Notes: generated from the letters alone by a model not told the origin. Positions 20,576 through 33,529 are shown, numbered from the stretch's first letter. The stretch is DNA of 64,000 nt from Rhizophagus irregularis (GCF_026210795.1 NC_089452.1:1488001-1552000), one strand, 5' to 3'. Numbers and translations are program-made.

Positions 20576-20932
20576 ATTAATCAAAAAATGAAAATAAACA
20601 AAAATACATAAGACTTTTTTTTATTAAAAATATCAGACTTGATTCTTGTTTATCTAGAATAATAAAATAATAAACTTTATAAATTTTGGGTGTAAAATGT
20701 AAATAGCTAAAACATTTTGGAATAATAAATGTTCACAGTATACAGTAAAAAATTGTTTATAGTTATAAAAACTCACATTGTCTTAAAGAACCCTAATTAT
20801 AAATAAAAATCGAACATCAAATCACGTGAACTCAAAGTTTAAAATATGCTCTTGTTATAATAAAAATAGACTATATACGAAATTTTAAGTTTCTTTTTAT
20901 TAATTGTTTAAAGAAGATAACAATGGCAGATT

Positions 20933-22405
20933 AGAAAACGAAAATTAGAGAAAACGAAAATCCTGATCAACGCACGAAACGTCGTGCACGTGACCGCAAA
21001 AGTAAAAGTAAAAATAGAGCAGCTGAATCTCCAGAAAAACGTCAAGAACGATTAGAAAGAGAAAGAACTGAAATCAAAAGAGGCAACGAAGGCACTAAAT
21101 AAAGAACGTATTTTGAAAGATGCAAATGAACGTCTTAATCATCAAGGAAATGAACAAAAGTTTGTATTTCAATAAGTATAATTTGTTGTAAAATAAAATA
21201 ATAAATGCAATTGTAAAAAATAAAATAGCATTCCTCCTGAAATCGAATCATGAACTTTTGCAAAAATTTCGAGACGTAATAAATAAAATTGAGCAAAAAC
21301 TTTGTAGTTTGTCCCATATACAACAAACGTTTTCCATCGATTAAATTGTCTATGGGAGAGTGTCAGCACTGTTATAGCGATAAAAACATCCCAAAATGAT
21401 TTTCAAAAGAAAACAACATGGATCCAGGAGACTTACCCGAAGAACTTCTGAGATTGAAGAGATGTTAATTGCGCAAATATTTCCCATAAAGTATATTGTC
21501 TCCGTGGAGGCCAATATGCATATAAAGGAAATGTTATTAACTTTCCTCAAGACGTATATGAGTTTACAATACAACTTCCTCGTCATCCATCATCATCAGA
21601 TGTGCTTGTAGTGCGTCGGCATTCTGCAGATGGATCAACATTCAGAGACTTTAATGAAAATCGCTCAAGCACTTTTCTGGTTAAAAATGAATAATCATTA
21701 TTATGCCAACATAGTCATCAGTATTCAATATTAAAACGCTACAAAAGATGGGACCATTAATGACTATCTTCCACACGTTCTAAGAAATGAAGATAATGAG
21801 GATATAATTGCACGTAGTTTCGTTCCATTTGCTCCTTCATCCCATTGTGAAGACGACTCTATTAATGAAGTACTTGTTAGAATGCAAAAAAAAACTACAC
21901 CAATTGTATCATTTGTATGGCCAAATATTGATAGTATTCCCATCAATGAATTTCATACTCCTAGATACATTACACGTGCTTTTCCAACATTGTATCCATA
22001 TGGAAAAGCTGACCTTTGTGCAGGTATAGCGTGCAAAAAATGTAAAGCCTGCCGAGTATTTTCAACACTTGCTTAAATACAAAGATGGAAGGTTTGCATG
22101 ACATACTCATTGGTGATACTTTGCCTTAAATGTGGTGGAGAGCGCTACAGAAAGGTAAAGTGTATGTTAAGTAAAGTTTAGATGGTGAGCAACTTACTGT
22201 TGAAGAGGTGCTCGAAATGATCAAAACAAATAGCCACTTAGCTGGTCAAATTATATGGTTTGGTTAGGGTTTGCGTGGAACTCAGCAATTTTGGATCAAA
22301 CGACACTTCGAATTGACAGATATGATTAAACAATTAGGTTCGCAGAGGATGGTATTTTTTACATTTAGTGCTGCAGATTTACATTGTCCTTTGCTTCGCT
22401 CTGAA
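20933..22405 (+). pseudogene. Helitron Rep/helicase, N-terminal half, decayed
   Basis: Across several frames one can follow the start of a Helitron Rep/helicase. There is a basic, charged N-terminus (KRRARDRKSKSKNRAAESPE, 20980-21100). Near 21419 there is a MDPGDLPEELL-type segment, then YKGNVINFPQDVYEF, LPRHPSSSDVLVVRRHSADG and STFRDFNENRS, the DUF6570-like region. Next come FVWPNIDSIPINEFHTPRY and FPTLYPYGKAD, and finally GTQQFWIKRHFELTDMIKQL and FFTFSAADLH of the Helitron_like_N domain. At least six frameshifts or stops are present, and no Rep tyrosine motif or helicase domain follows. Family names are from memory of these domains. Confidence 0.8.
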
Positions 22406-22577
22406 TAATAATACAAAGGAGACACAATTATTTAATACATTTTATAATCTAATTTAAAGAAAAACGCTTGCAAACTATTGAAATTGAAAGTGTTATTTAT
22501 TTATGATGAATTTATTTAAAATAATAATAATTAAAAAATAAATAAAAATAAAATAAAAAATAAAGTAAAACTTTTTT

Positions 22578-23996
22578 TTAAATCCATTCAAAATCTTTAA
22601 AAGAATGCTCAAACCAAGTATTATAATCAAATTTTTGAATTATACCTTTTGTCTTATATTTTTCTAATAATAAATAAAAACCTAAATTTGAAGTAATTTT
22701 TCTTGAAATCATTTGTAATAACATAGGATGTCTACCATTCCAATTATCAAAAAATAATTCCAAAGAATTTAAATTAATTTCTCTATAATAATAACTAAAT
22801 TTAAATTTAAATAAACCAATTGGAGATCTAGTTAATACATTAAATAAATTATCCCAATTAAATGAAACTAATAAATCACTAATAATTAAAAACAAACCAT
22901 TTAAATGTTTACATTTAATTAATAAATTTTCTAATTCATTACTACTAGTATTTCTAAATAATATTTTAAGATATAAAAGATTTGGACAATTTTGATAAAT
23001 AGCTTGAATTATTCTCTTATTATTAATTTCATTATGACTTGTACGATAAATATTTATTTCAATAAGATGACCACTAGTATTTTCGATTATACTTATTAAA
23101 GAAGTAATTGGAACAGAACTAGCCCTCAAAATTTGTAAAAAAGGTAAAGATAAAGATTCTAAACAATTCCATTTAATATTTCTAAATTTAAATTTACCAA
23201 CCAATTCTAATATTTTTAAATTCATAAAAGATGAAAGGATATTTGTAATAAGTGGTTTAGTCATCTTAAAATATTGTATAGTATTAGAATGTTTCATTAA
23301 AGAATTTTCAAGAATTTTACAAAATGAATCATTAGCGTATTGATCCTCAGTTTTAAAATGTACATTACATAATTTTCTTTGAGATTTGATTAAATCAACA
23401 ATACCATAATTATTATTATATTTTTCAATATAAAGTTCCAAACCTTTAATAGATTTACATATTTCTGTTAAACCAATAAAAACGGGCTCATCTACGTTAG
23501 TTTTACAATAAAGGAATTCAAGGGTTGAAAAACATTGTTCAGCGCCAGGGATAAGGTGTAATTGATAATCAAATTGTTGAGGTAAATATAAATGAGTAAA
23601 GCTTGTTCTTTCATTAATAAAAGCGTTAATTATATCATTTTTAATTAATATTCCATGTTTTTCCATATAAATATTATTTATTCTTTCAATTTCAATAAAA
23701 TTTAAATGTTTACAAAAACTAATATAATCAAAAAAAGGTTTCTTATAAGAATTTGTTAAAAAAAAATCTTTGTCTTGTTGTTTTAATTTATTCTTTAAAT
23801 CATTTGATAAATATGAAAAAATTATATTATATAATAATTTTTCATTTCCATCCTTCCAAGGATTTTTCCATAAAATTGGAATAATTATTTCACACCAAGT
23901 TTTATTAACTAAAAAACATGAATAAAGAGTATTTTTATCATTTTGTAATTCTTTATAAAATATTAAATAAAGAATATCCCTGTTTAATCTAAACAT
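22578..23996 (-). CDS. F-box / leucine-rich-repeat-like protein (472 aa)
   Basis: The N-terminus LNRDILYLIFYKELQND...VNKTWCEIIIPILWKNPW is an F-box-like helix set (about residues 3-50), the part that would bind Skp1 in an SCF ubiquitin ligase. The remaining 420 residues are irregular Leu/Ile/Asn-rich strands and helices, typical of the degenerate LRR substrate-recognition half in Glomeromycotina F-box families (for example NLKILELVGKF, CPNLLYLKILF). It is a single exon. It is about 40-50% identical by eye to the genes at 35237 and 37621. A TATA-like TATAAA lies about 55 bp upstream. The substrate is unknown. Confidence 0.85.
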   Translation of the reverse strand: MFRLNRDILYLIFYKELQNDKNTLYSCFLVNKTWCEIIIPILWKNPWKDGNEKLLYNIIFSYLSNDLKNKLKQQDKDFFLTNSYKKPFFDYISFCKHLNFIEIERINNIYMEKHGILIKNDIINAFINERTSFTHLYLPQQFDYQLHLIPGAEQCFSTLEFLYCKTNVDEPVFIGLTEICKSIKGLELYIEKYNNNYGIVDLIKSQRKLCNVHFKTEDQYANDSFCKILENSLMKHSNTIQYFKMTKPLITNILSSFMNLKILELVGKFKFRNIKWNCLESLSLPFLQILRASSVPITSLISIIENTSGHLIEINIYRTSHNEINNKRIIQAIYQNCPNLLYLKILFRNTSSNELENLLIKCKHLNGLFLIISDLLVSFNWDNLFNVLTRSPIGLFKFKFSYYYREINLNSLELFFDNWNGRHPMLLQMISRKITSNLGFYLLLEKYKTKGIIQKFDYNTWFEHSFKDFEWI

Positions 23997-24049
23997 TTTG
24001 TAAAAAATTAAAAAATTGAAATTATGAAAAAAATAATGTTTGCGCTACG

Positions 24050-24058
24050 TTTATATTT
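24050..24058 (-). promoter_or_regulatory. TATA-like element of the F-box gene
   Basis: AAATATAAA on the minus strand, 54-62 bp before the start codon at 23996. The position and sequence fit a TATA box. Not tested. Confidence 0.4.
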
Positions 24059-24950
24059 GTCGTACTAAGTTGCACAAATATAAACTCATTGATTACGTAC
24101 CACATTTTGTCAAATTCACGTGATATGTTATTTTCCTGCGGTATTATTTTTCTGCGGTCGGTCACTTGATAGTTGACACAATACTTAATGATCTACATAA
24201 TACTTTTTTATTTGATTGTCGAAAATCAGGGCCGGAATTATGATAATTTCGGCCAGTTCAAAATGGCGCTAACTTTTTTGGCTAGGATTACCTATAAACG
24301 GAAAGAACAACGTGATTATTTTTGATTCGTTGTACGCAAACTTCAAACCTTACCCTTTTATGTTACTGTATGTTTCGGAATCCTTGTGTCATTCATACCA
24401 AATACGGAATGGAAAGCGTTAAAATGAGGCGTAATTTAATATTTACTATAAAGCTAACCTTTTTAATTATCAAAAGCCTATTTAATTATATCAAGAGCTA
24501 TTTAATTAATCAAAAGCTTTTTATTTAGTTTATCCCGAAATAAAATTAAATCGCCGATCTATTTATTTAAAATTATAGACAATTAAAGGATTGGATATAT
24601 GATGAAATTGTTAAAAGAGTTGATAAGAGTTGATAAGAGTTGACCTGAAAAATTCGGGGTCTAGCGACAGGTCGGGTAATAAGATTTACCTGACCCGTTT
24701 GATTTGTTTGACTTGATGATTTGATGATTTTGTAATGTAATCATTGTATTATAATACTTTCATTATTAAAAAAAATACAATAAAGAAAATTTCATAATAA
24801 AATAAAAATATAAAAATAAATTTATGACACATGTCTTTCATATTTTTTTTTCTGAACGGTTGGACGCCATAAAAAAAATTTTTTTTTAAAAAAAAAATTC
24901 CCAGAATTTATAGCGATTCTACGATATTTAGTCAAATACAAGAAATACTA

Positions 24951-24982
<32 letters not shown>

Positions 24983-25872
24983 AACAAATATAACAATAAT
25001 TAATATTATAGTAGTTCATTCCAAATAAAAACTCAAATACATTCTGAATGATATCAGAATTTACTTCAATCCGGTTCATATCTTGAATCTTATATTTTGG
25101 TTGACAATTCGTACAACTACAACTTCATAGTAATAAATTGTACAAAATTAAATAAATTTTTTAGTAGAAAAAGAAAATCCATGTAACAATTTTGACGCCC
25201 AAAACTGTTCTCCTGACAACGAAACGTAGTACCAAGCATTTCACGTGATTTATTAATGTTGATCATTTCCCATTTTCCACGACAAAAGCAAAAACTTCTT
25301 CGGGTCAATGGAATGGAATTACCGCGCCATTAGATAAAAAAAGGATCAATGACAATAAAAAAAAAAATATTACTTTACTTGTAATTGTATGCAATTGATG
25401 CAATTGGTGTGTTTTTGTTTCGGTCAATTTAACTTAATGCGGCTAAAATGAAAAAATTCCTTGTTCAACTAAATATTATAAGATCCACAATAGTAAAAAA
25501 CAATTTGATCTACAATAACAAAAAATGTGTTTCACAATATTTACAAAAAAAGAATTTCATTGGTTTATAAAAGGTTTACCCGAAACAATTCTATATTTAA
25601 AGGGGTTTGGCAATTGTCACCAAATTGGTAAAAAAAATAATATGCATAAACAAAAGAATTTTAGAATATTCTTTATGAAACATATTTATAAATAATACGT
25701 TTATCGGATGATTATGTCCGAATTCTTAACAATAACATAATTTTTAACAATCTAACCATATTAATAATGATTATTATTTTTATTAAAACGTTATAAATAT
25801 TGAGGTTGTTTATCGTTAAATGCCTTTTTTTTTAAAAAAAAAAAATTCTAAATTTTTTGTGTAACTATATCG
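24059..25872. other. Intergenic, no supported gene
   Basis: AT-rich. It includes (AAAT)n at about 24953-24982 and a short inverted pair GGTCGGGTAA / TTACCTGACCCG at 24680-24712. CAGGGCCGGAATTA (24227-24240) looks like a hAT end but has no partner nearby. Small ORFs here have no protein-like character. Confidence 0.5.
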
Positions 25873-25882
25873 CTATATAAAC
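25873..25882 (+). promoter_or_regulatory. TATA-like element of the RdRP gene
   Basis: CTATATAAAC lies about 140 bp before the ATG at 26022. It is followed by two copies of a CTTCTTTCTTTC pyrimidine stretch, as often seen near fungal transcription starts. Confidence 0.45.
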
Positions 25883-26021
25883 ATTCCTTACCCGATCATT
25901 AAAATATAACTTCTTTCTTTCAAGTTTTACTTGAATCCCTTATCGCATATTATTTAAATATAGCTTCTTTCTTTCTTGAATTTCTAAAAAAAAAAATCAC
26001 ATAACAAAATAAATATTCAAT

Positions 26022-29000
26022 ATGCCACCCAACGAGGAATTTGCACCTTGGGGAGATATTTGCTACGATAGAAACAATTATGGCTCTCGCCGACATTATA
26101 ACAGCGAGAGATATTTTTTCAGAGCTGAAAGTTTGGAGTTTGGTGTCTATCTTAAATCTGATACCTTTGTCTCCGAAATGAAATTTACTGAAAAGGTCAA
26201 TTTTGTTATTGACTACAGTACCCGTAAAATTAAAGTTGAATTTTCTATGCCTATTTATGATAAAGACAATAACAAAATTGATTTATCATTCTCATTGAAT
26301 ACCGAATTCAAAGATATGGATGGTGAAATTTATATTGAACAACAAGGTCCTTATCGTTCAATTACCATAGCAAACAAATTTCCCGCGAAATATTCCATGT
26401 TTAATAAGACCAACCATACCATGAAACGGATGACAAGAATTCAAACGCCAAAATGCGAAGGTCCTCTTCAACCTCATATGCCAAATGATAGTGAACAACT
26501 TGGAAAGTGGGTTGTTTATAAAATAACTTTTGATTTTGCCAAAAACGAAAAAATTTATCGTTTCAAAGAAATGTTTAAAAAAGCAAAAGATTATAATTTA
26601 ACATCAGGAAAATTAAATCCACCACTTAAATTAGTTGATGGGAAAACTTTAAACAAATATGTGGACCGTTCAATGTTGAATTTTGACGTTCTATATTTGG
26701 TAGAATGTAATATTTCATTTAATCATTTACATGATTATAATCTCAGCAAGGAATTCTTTTATTTATTACATAAACTACCTTCAGAATCTGCAATTCATAT
26801 ATTAGAAAAAATTTATGAAAACAAAAAGCGTATATATGATCCAATTTCATATTTACGTTCAGAATTCAAAAGAATCAGAAATATTGATTTTAGACCAAAA
26901 CATGTACCAGATCATTGCTCTATGATGCGCAAGGTAATAGTAACTCCAACTACTATGTATATGCTACCTCCAAATATGGAGACGTCCAATCGTGTCATTC
27001 GTTATTTTAAATGCGTGAAAGATAATTTTTTACGTGTTCATTTTGTTGATGAAAGTTCTAATAAAGTTGGTGCTTCAAGCGGTGATGAAAACGAAAATCA
27101 TAGTCTAGCTTTGTATAATAGAATCTATTATACCTTACGTGAAGGTATTAAAATTGGAGATATACATTATGAATTTTTGGCTTTTTCTTCAAGTCAATTA
27201 AGGGATCATTCATGTTGGTTTTTTGCTTCTACCAATAGTTTAACTGCAAATGATATTAGAAAATGGATGGGTGATTTCTCTGATAAAACAGTTGCTAAAT
27301 ATGCTGCTCGTATGGGGCAATGTTTTTCAAGCACTCGCGCTATTCAGCGCCTTCTTGTTAATGATATCGAGGAAATACCTGATATAGAAAGGAATGGTTA
27401 TGTATTTTCTGATGGTATTGGAAAAATTTCTCCTCTATTAGCGAAAAAAATCGTATCAAAATTAGAATTGAAGAATAATATCCCTAGTGCATTTCAATTT
27501 AGAATGGCTGGATATAAGGGAATGTTATGTCAGGATAATACTTTACAAGGAAATCAAGTTAAAGTACGTAAAAGCCAACGGAAATTTGAATCAACACATA
27601 ATGAGTTAGAAATAATTAGGTGTTCTGCCTATATTCCTTCCTTTCTTAATAGGCAAGCAATAACATTATTGTCAGTATTAGGAATACCTGACGAAGTATT
27701 TATTCGTTTGAAGGATCAACAAGTTGATGACTTGAATAAAATATATGAAAATGAAAATAAAGCAATAAATACCTTACAACAAAATTCTGATGAATATGGA
27801 GTATCACATTCTCTTGCAGATTATATCAAAGCGGGATTTTTACAAGAAAATGATCCTTATTTAGTAAATTTGATTTCATTATTCCGTATAACAATGTTGA
27901 GAGATATTAAAAAGAAGGCAAAAATCCGTGTTAATAAAGGAGCATTCTTGTTAGGAGTTTTGGATGAAACTAATACATTAAAAGAAGATGAAGTATATTG
28001 TTGTGTAAGGAATGATCCTAATAATCCATCTAGAAAAAAATTAATTACAGGTACATGCATTGTGTACCGTAACCCTTGTTTTCACCCTGGAGATGTAAGA
28101 ATCGTAAAAGCTGTAGAATGCGATGCATTAAAAGATCTTGTGGACGTATTAGTTTTTCCACAAGTTGGAGAACGCGATATCCCAAATCAATGTAGTGGTG
28201 GAGATTTAGATGGTGACGATTTCACGTATGTATTTGAATTATAAATAACTTTTAATTATTTTGGTGCAAATGTTAAAAAAAAAAAAACTAATTTTTTTAT
28301 TTATTTTTATTTTTTATAATTAGTATAATCTATGATGAGGATTTAATCCCTAAAAAAATAGAAGAACCCATGAATTATAAGGGTCAAAAACCAGAAGTCG
28401 TCGAAAAAGTAACAATGGATGACATTAAAAAATTTTTTGTAAATTATGTATTTTCGGATCAACTTGGTAGGATTGCCAATGCCCATTTAGCCAGGGCAGA
28501 TTTCTATCCAGAAGGTGCTAAGCATGAGTCTTGCATTAAACTTGCACATTTACACTCGGATGCTGTGGATTTTCCAAAGACAGGAATACCCGCAGTTTTT
28601 CCAACAAAACTTCGCGTTAGTAAATTTCCAGATTTTATGGAAAAGCCTGACAAACCTGTTTATCAATCCAAGAAAGTTCTTGGTACTTTATACCGCTCAA
28701 TCAAAGAAGAGGATTATAAACCATATGTAGAATCAACTTTTGACACAAGGTTGTGTGTTAAAGGATATGAAAAATATTTAGAGGAAGCACGAATTCACAA
28801 AAGTTCATATGATAGAAGTATCAAAGCATTAATGAACCAATTTGGAATCATGACAGAATTTGAAGTAGTTAGTGGATACATTATTAACACGCATCCAATT
28901 GACAAGAAAAAAACAAGAGATGTAGTAAAGTGTGTAATGGACGCGATAACCCCAATTAAAAAGTATTATCGAAAACTATTCGACAAAGAATTTTACTGCT

Positions 29001-29383
29001 ATGATGATGAAAATTTTACATTTGAGGCTTCTATTCAAATGCAATCGAAAGCCTATGCGTGGTATTATGTAACATATCATCCTTCTGAACAGTCAGAAGA
29101 AAATATGATATCATTTCCTTGGATTGTGGGAGATATTTTATGTAAAATTGCTTTAAAAAACCATCCTATTATCAGAAGAAATGAACCTGTCAGAAATTTA
29201 CAGCAATCACGACAACTACCGGAACAATCTAGACAACCACCACAACAATCTACTGTAAATCACAATAATTTTACTACAAATCGCTCAGATATTAATGTCA
29301 ATAATTGTAGTAAAGATTTATTTAATAGTATCAATATAGAAGATGATATATTAAATTTGAGAAAATCAATTTTGACGAGATAA
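26022..29383 (+). CDS. RNA-dependent RNA polymerase, RNA-silencing type (2 exons, 1087 aa)
   Basis: Exon 1 is 26022-28225 and exon 2 is 28324-29383. The 98-nt intron has donor GTATGT and acceptor ATAATTAG, and the junction restores DDFTIIYDEDLIP. This is the eukaryotic RdRP family (QDE-1/Rdp1/RDR), which makes double-stranded RNA from aberrant or transposon transcripts to feed Dicer. Conserved blocks: SDGIGKISP (~464), FRMAGYKGM (~493) and the catalytic GGDLDGDDF (~727-733), whose three Asp bind metal. The FRMAGYKG block, the post-catalytic region (YDEDLIP...PMNY) and the C-terminal helical domain are present. The tail is glutamine-rich. All catalytic residues are seen and no frame break is present, so it should be functional. 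The start has MPPNEEFAPWGD; a shorter N-terminus than in some relatives is possible. Confidence 0.93.
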
Positions 29384-30128
29384 CCTTTTTTCCAATTTGG
29401 AATGTTGGCACAAATTTAAAACCTTATATAATTATTTATTATGATTATATTTGGTATATACTTCATAAACCTATATTATTATAGGTTATAGTTTCTGTTA
29501 TATTATTATATAGTTTAGTATATATTCTATATAAACGTTTACATCATAGTTTTGTTATTATATAGTTTAGTATATATACTATATAAACGTTACGTCATAG
29601 TTTTATTATTATATAGTTTAGTATACTATATAAACGTTTACATTATTAGTTATATTATTATTATGTAGGCTCGTATAAGGTCAATTACATATATATTATT
29701 ATACAATAAATATATATTTTTATGATTATTTTAAATATTCGTATTGTGTAAAGTCCTCAGTGAAATAATAAACGTTACAATACTAAAATATCGAAGTCCA
29801 AAAATTTAATTTTACTAAAGTCTTACCTTTTTTTTTACTTAAATAGAAAAAATTTCGTTTTGCACATAAAGCATTGCATGGACAGTACATGTTATACGGG
29901 GCTCTTCATATAATCCTTTAAATATAAAAAGTAACTTACAAGATACCGTATATAGGCAATTTTTGAAATTTTTTATTTAGTACGTAATTCGCTATCGAAA
30001 TGCTATGCTTTAAGTATCAGAACAAAAGGTTATTACGATATCTATTAACATTACACTAAAATAACTATTTTTAATAGATTTCTAGTTTTAAATGAAAATT
30101 TTTTATTATGGAATATAATATGCTATCT
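29384..30128. repeat. Intergenic with ~50-bp tandem repeat at 29490-29660
   Basis: TTATTATATAGTTTAGTATA followed by TACTATATAAACGTTTACAT occurs about three times between 29490 and 29660 at roughly 50-bp spacing. The rest, to 30128, is AT-rich with no gene. Confidence 0.6.
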
Positions 30129-30136
30129 CTTGTTCG

Positions 30137-30303
30137 TAGAGATGGGCAAAATGCGCATGTTTGAGTCATATCATGCGCATGATGCACGTGATTTCATGAT
30201 GCGCATGTGCATAAATAGTTATTATAATCATTGTAAAAACGCGCACAAATTATTTGATTATATTTCATCATGTGCATGATAAATCGCATTTTGCCAATCT
30301 CTA
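30137..30303. mobile_element. hAT-type MITE, 167 bp
   Basis: The ends TAGAGATGGGCAAAATGCG and CGCATTTTGCCAATCTCTA are inverted repeats with one mismatch. The perfect 8-bp duplication CTTGTTCG flanks it (30129-30136 and 30304-30311). The inside is rich in CATGATGCGCATG palindromes and has no coding capacity. The 8-bp duplication puts it in the hAT superfamily. Confidence 0.9.
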
Positions 30304-30347
30304 CTTGTTCGTTATAAAATTTCAATTATCGGTCATATATAGGCTAT

Positions 30348-30521
30348 ATGTTTAATTCCGAAGAATTCCTTAAACAATGCAAAAAGGAAGTTAATAAATT
30401 AGTAAAGACTTTTTTTGTTTCCTTCTTTTCGTCAAATCCATTAATAATTTTAATTTTCATATTAATTAGTATGGTGGTATCTTTAGTGTATGCGAGTAAT
30501 GTCCGCGCAGTACAAACGTGA
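30348..30521 (+). CDS. Possible 57-aa single-pass membrane peptide
   Basis: ATG to TGA, 57 residues. A charged N-terminal helix (NSEEFLKQCKKEVNKLVK) is followed by one hydrophobic segment (PLIILIFILISMVVSLVYAS) and a short tail. The amphipathic-then-membrane layout is more protein-like than most short ORFs here. It may be an isolated exon or a remnant. The hAT MITE sits 45 bp upstream and could have cut off a 5' part. I do not recognise it. Confidence 0.3.
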   Translation: MFNSEEFLKQCKKEVNKLVKTFFVSFFSSNPLIILIFILISMVVSLVYASNVRAVQT

Positions 30522-30770
30522 CGTGTAGATCATCCCCCTTTTGGATAGTTCCAGCAGCATTACGTAATTCCGGCCCTGAAAAGATGAGAGTAAGATCAGC
30601 GAATACAATGAAGTCAGCTTCTGTTTATAGCAACTTTACTCACTTGACGCAATCATTACTAGTGTAATACAGGCATCACGAGTCTATCAAATAAGTATGT
30701 AAGACGCCTTAAACTTGCAGATACTTTCAAACCTCTCTTCATTTTTTTCCACAATAGTTGTTCTTTTACC

Positions 30771-31412
30771 ATGGAACTTGACACTAGTTATTATAATGAT
30801 CTGGATACTCACAAAAATAAAAATGCATCTCTCTTAAATTCTATAACTTTCAATAAAAAGGAATTAACGGAAACAAATATGATAAACGAAATTAAAAGAC
30901 GAACTTTATTTATGATGAATTACTTGAAGCTAATGGAGAACTAAATACTCGTTCAAAACTTGTACTTCAAATCACAGAACAACAAAATAAAATTGCAAAC
31001 AATACTTTTACTCTCACCGAAAATATATTAAGTAAAACGAAAAGAAATATTAAATTTTAGAGACAAGATCTCCGCCTTCAATATCAAAATTAGAATAAAA
31101 TTGGGGTTTGTTGATTATTACAGAATAGTAGATGCTTTTGACATGAAGATTTATAATAACAAAGATGACTTTGGAAAGGAGTATGATGAATGTTTGTCGA
31201 AGTTAAAGAAGATTTTAAGTGAAGTGAAAATATCCCTTGAAGAATTTGAATTGCTATTTAGACTGAAAAAAGAAAGCAATCTCGAATTTCATCAAGATAA
31301 AATTAAAACCCTGGATGAAGTTAAAAAAGATCTTGAAACAGATTTTCCAGATGATCTAAAAGAATTCAAAAATCCGTTAAAAAAGCTTATCAATGCATTG
31401 GAGAGTTGGTAA
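30771..31412 (+). pseudogene. Coiled-coil hypothetical protein gene with two frameshifts
   Basis: An ATG at 30771 (ACCATGG) opens a frame that shifts near 30905 and again near 31050. Following the frames gives about 210 residues of charged, helical protein (MINEIKRRTLF; LLEANGELNTRSKL; KISAFNIKIRIKLGFVDYYR; DFPDDLKEFKNPLKKLINAL). The last open frame, to 31412, is well kept. Either two single-base indels killed the gene or very short introns are present; I see no convincing donor/acceptor pair. No known domain. Confidence 0.45.
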
Positions 31413-33529
31413 TGAAATTGCTTATTAGTCGTCTATGGTGCAAGTTTTCTGTTAGAATTTTACGGAGAAATGCTTGAATTATTAGTACTACCTTAATTGA
31501 GTCAAAAGATATTATTTATGGTTTATAGTCGTTAAATAGTGAAAGATTAATACTGAAAAAGTAAAATAATATTATATTGCATTCTGCGTTTTTTATATCA
31601 ATAATAAAATTCTTTGTAGTTTAAATAATGAAAAATGGTGAAAATATTTTGAAGCTTAAAAAAAAAAAAAAAATTTAAAAAAGTCCTTTTACGTTCAATT
31701 TGATATTCCTTTTTCTTCATACAGTAAACCGCTGCTGTTTCAGCTGATAATGTTCAAAGATGATTAAATTTAGTCACATGATCATTTCTTTGAGATTATT
31801 CTAGATTTTTACTGTCCTCATTTATAATTCCAGCATCGTAAGCGCATTTGCGCATAATCTTCATGGCTTGACTATCGAATTCGACTGGAATCTTTATAAA
31901 TTATAGTAAGTTTTAATAAAAAAAGTTCTATTAAAAAAAAAAATCACAATAACAAATATGAAACATAATATTATATAACCGTCATAATTAATACTTTCCT
32001 AAAAAAGTCAATCATAGTTTTTATAGTTTATTTTATGACTTTACCCATTTCTCGAGTTATGGCAGTCTTAGAATGATTTGTATAATGATTTTTGATTGAA
32101 TACTAGCGCTAGCTAGACTAGTACACAAAAAGTTAGAGTATTGAGTTTAAAAAGAAGAAATACACAAATTCAAGGCCATTTAATGCGAGTCCATTCACAT
32201 TACTCGTTTTTCGGCCTTAGTTTCTCGGGCTTCGTTAGTTATTATGTCAATACACTCGTTGTGATTACCACCAGAAAAAATAATATTGTGTACAAGTGAA
32301 TTTCAAATATACATTTCCCATATCGGGCTCTTTTTTTAAATGTATTATCCATGCATTAACGATCACTACTAAATGAAATATAAAGTACTTTGAACATCAC
32401 GGAATATAATCTCTGATATAGGACGCTTCGTTATTATACTATTATTATTTTTTTTTTACAATGAAGCACAGAATATTCCTCGATATATTAATCAAATTTG
32501 CGACTACACCTCATTTCAAACATTTTTCATATAAGCAGGACATACGCACATTTATTTAATGTCTACTTCAAATAATAGTTTCATTACGGATCTTCATTAA
32601 AATTTCATGTTCATCACATATTTCCACGTGATTAAAGGTCTTGAATTTAACATGTGATTAACTATTCTAGAAATTTTCCGCACTCACAATTTTCAAAATT
32701 AAAGGTAATCATGAGTGACACTTAGTGCGACAGGGGATTACATAATATTACTTAAAATTTTTCTCCTGAAAAATATAAATCATGCCTATTTATTTGTCAC
32801 ATTATTATCTAATATAAAAAACGGTATACGCAAATAAGGATTCGGAATAAATAAATAATATAATTAGTTAATTACTATATTATCCAATTGAATTAACCGG
32901 TTAACCGATATTGTCGCTTTTGGGATGTCCCAACTGGTTAACCTTATTTACAATAATGACATTTAAAATAAAAGAGGTCGAATAAACATGAAAAGAATTT
33001 TTTGTAAATACAAATTTTTAGTAACGCCAAAATACAAAGCGTCATTTCCATGAATAAATATTATACTACTTAATTTGGTAAGTTTAAATAGATAAAAAAA
33101 AAGTAAACGCATACATTTCGCACTTTAGAGATATATGTAAATTCAATATTTAATTATACTTCCTTTTGGTCTTTCGTATCAATAAATGTACCAAACGGTA
33201 AACGAATCATTCTAGGATCCATTCTATTTATATTTTAAAGCGTGTTCGTAAACAAAAATTGGAGTTTTTACTATTTTATCTTGTTTTATTTTTTTAGGAA
33301 GATAGAATTTTGGGACGAGATTATTAAATTTACGCAATTTTTGTTTTCTTTTTTTTTTTTGATAGAATTGTGTGAAACTGGTTAAGAATATCTTGTTCTT
33401 TATTTATTACAAGTGTTTAGAACGATTCTTATATTAATTAGTAATGAGAAGATCCTTGGAAATGTTTGAAGAACTCTTTGAATACAGAATGTCAAAAATT
33501 AGAAATTATTACTCAAGAGATAAATCAAA
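31413..33529. other. Intergenic, no supported gene
   Basis: AT-rich sequence without protein-like ORFs. Around 32895-32945 there are AACCGGTTAACC-like motifs reminiscent of the hAT MITE subterminal repeats at 10829, but no element ends were found. Confidence 0.5.

Noticed and set aside
25117-25308. 63-aa minus-strand ORF
   Set aside because: No homology seen, no splice partners, not supported by neighbours.
24227-30578. Inverted CAGGGCCGGAATTA (24227-24240) and TAATTCCGGCCCTG (30565-30578) as ends of one transposon carrying the RdRP
   Set aside because: The flanking 8-mers do not match and the sequences inside the two ends are unrelated, so they are probably separate transposon ends. CAGGGCCGG is common as a hAT end.
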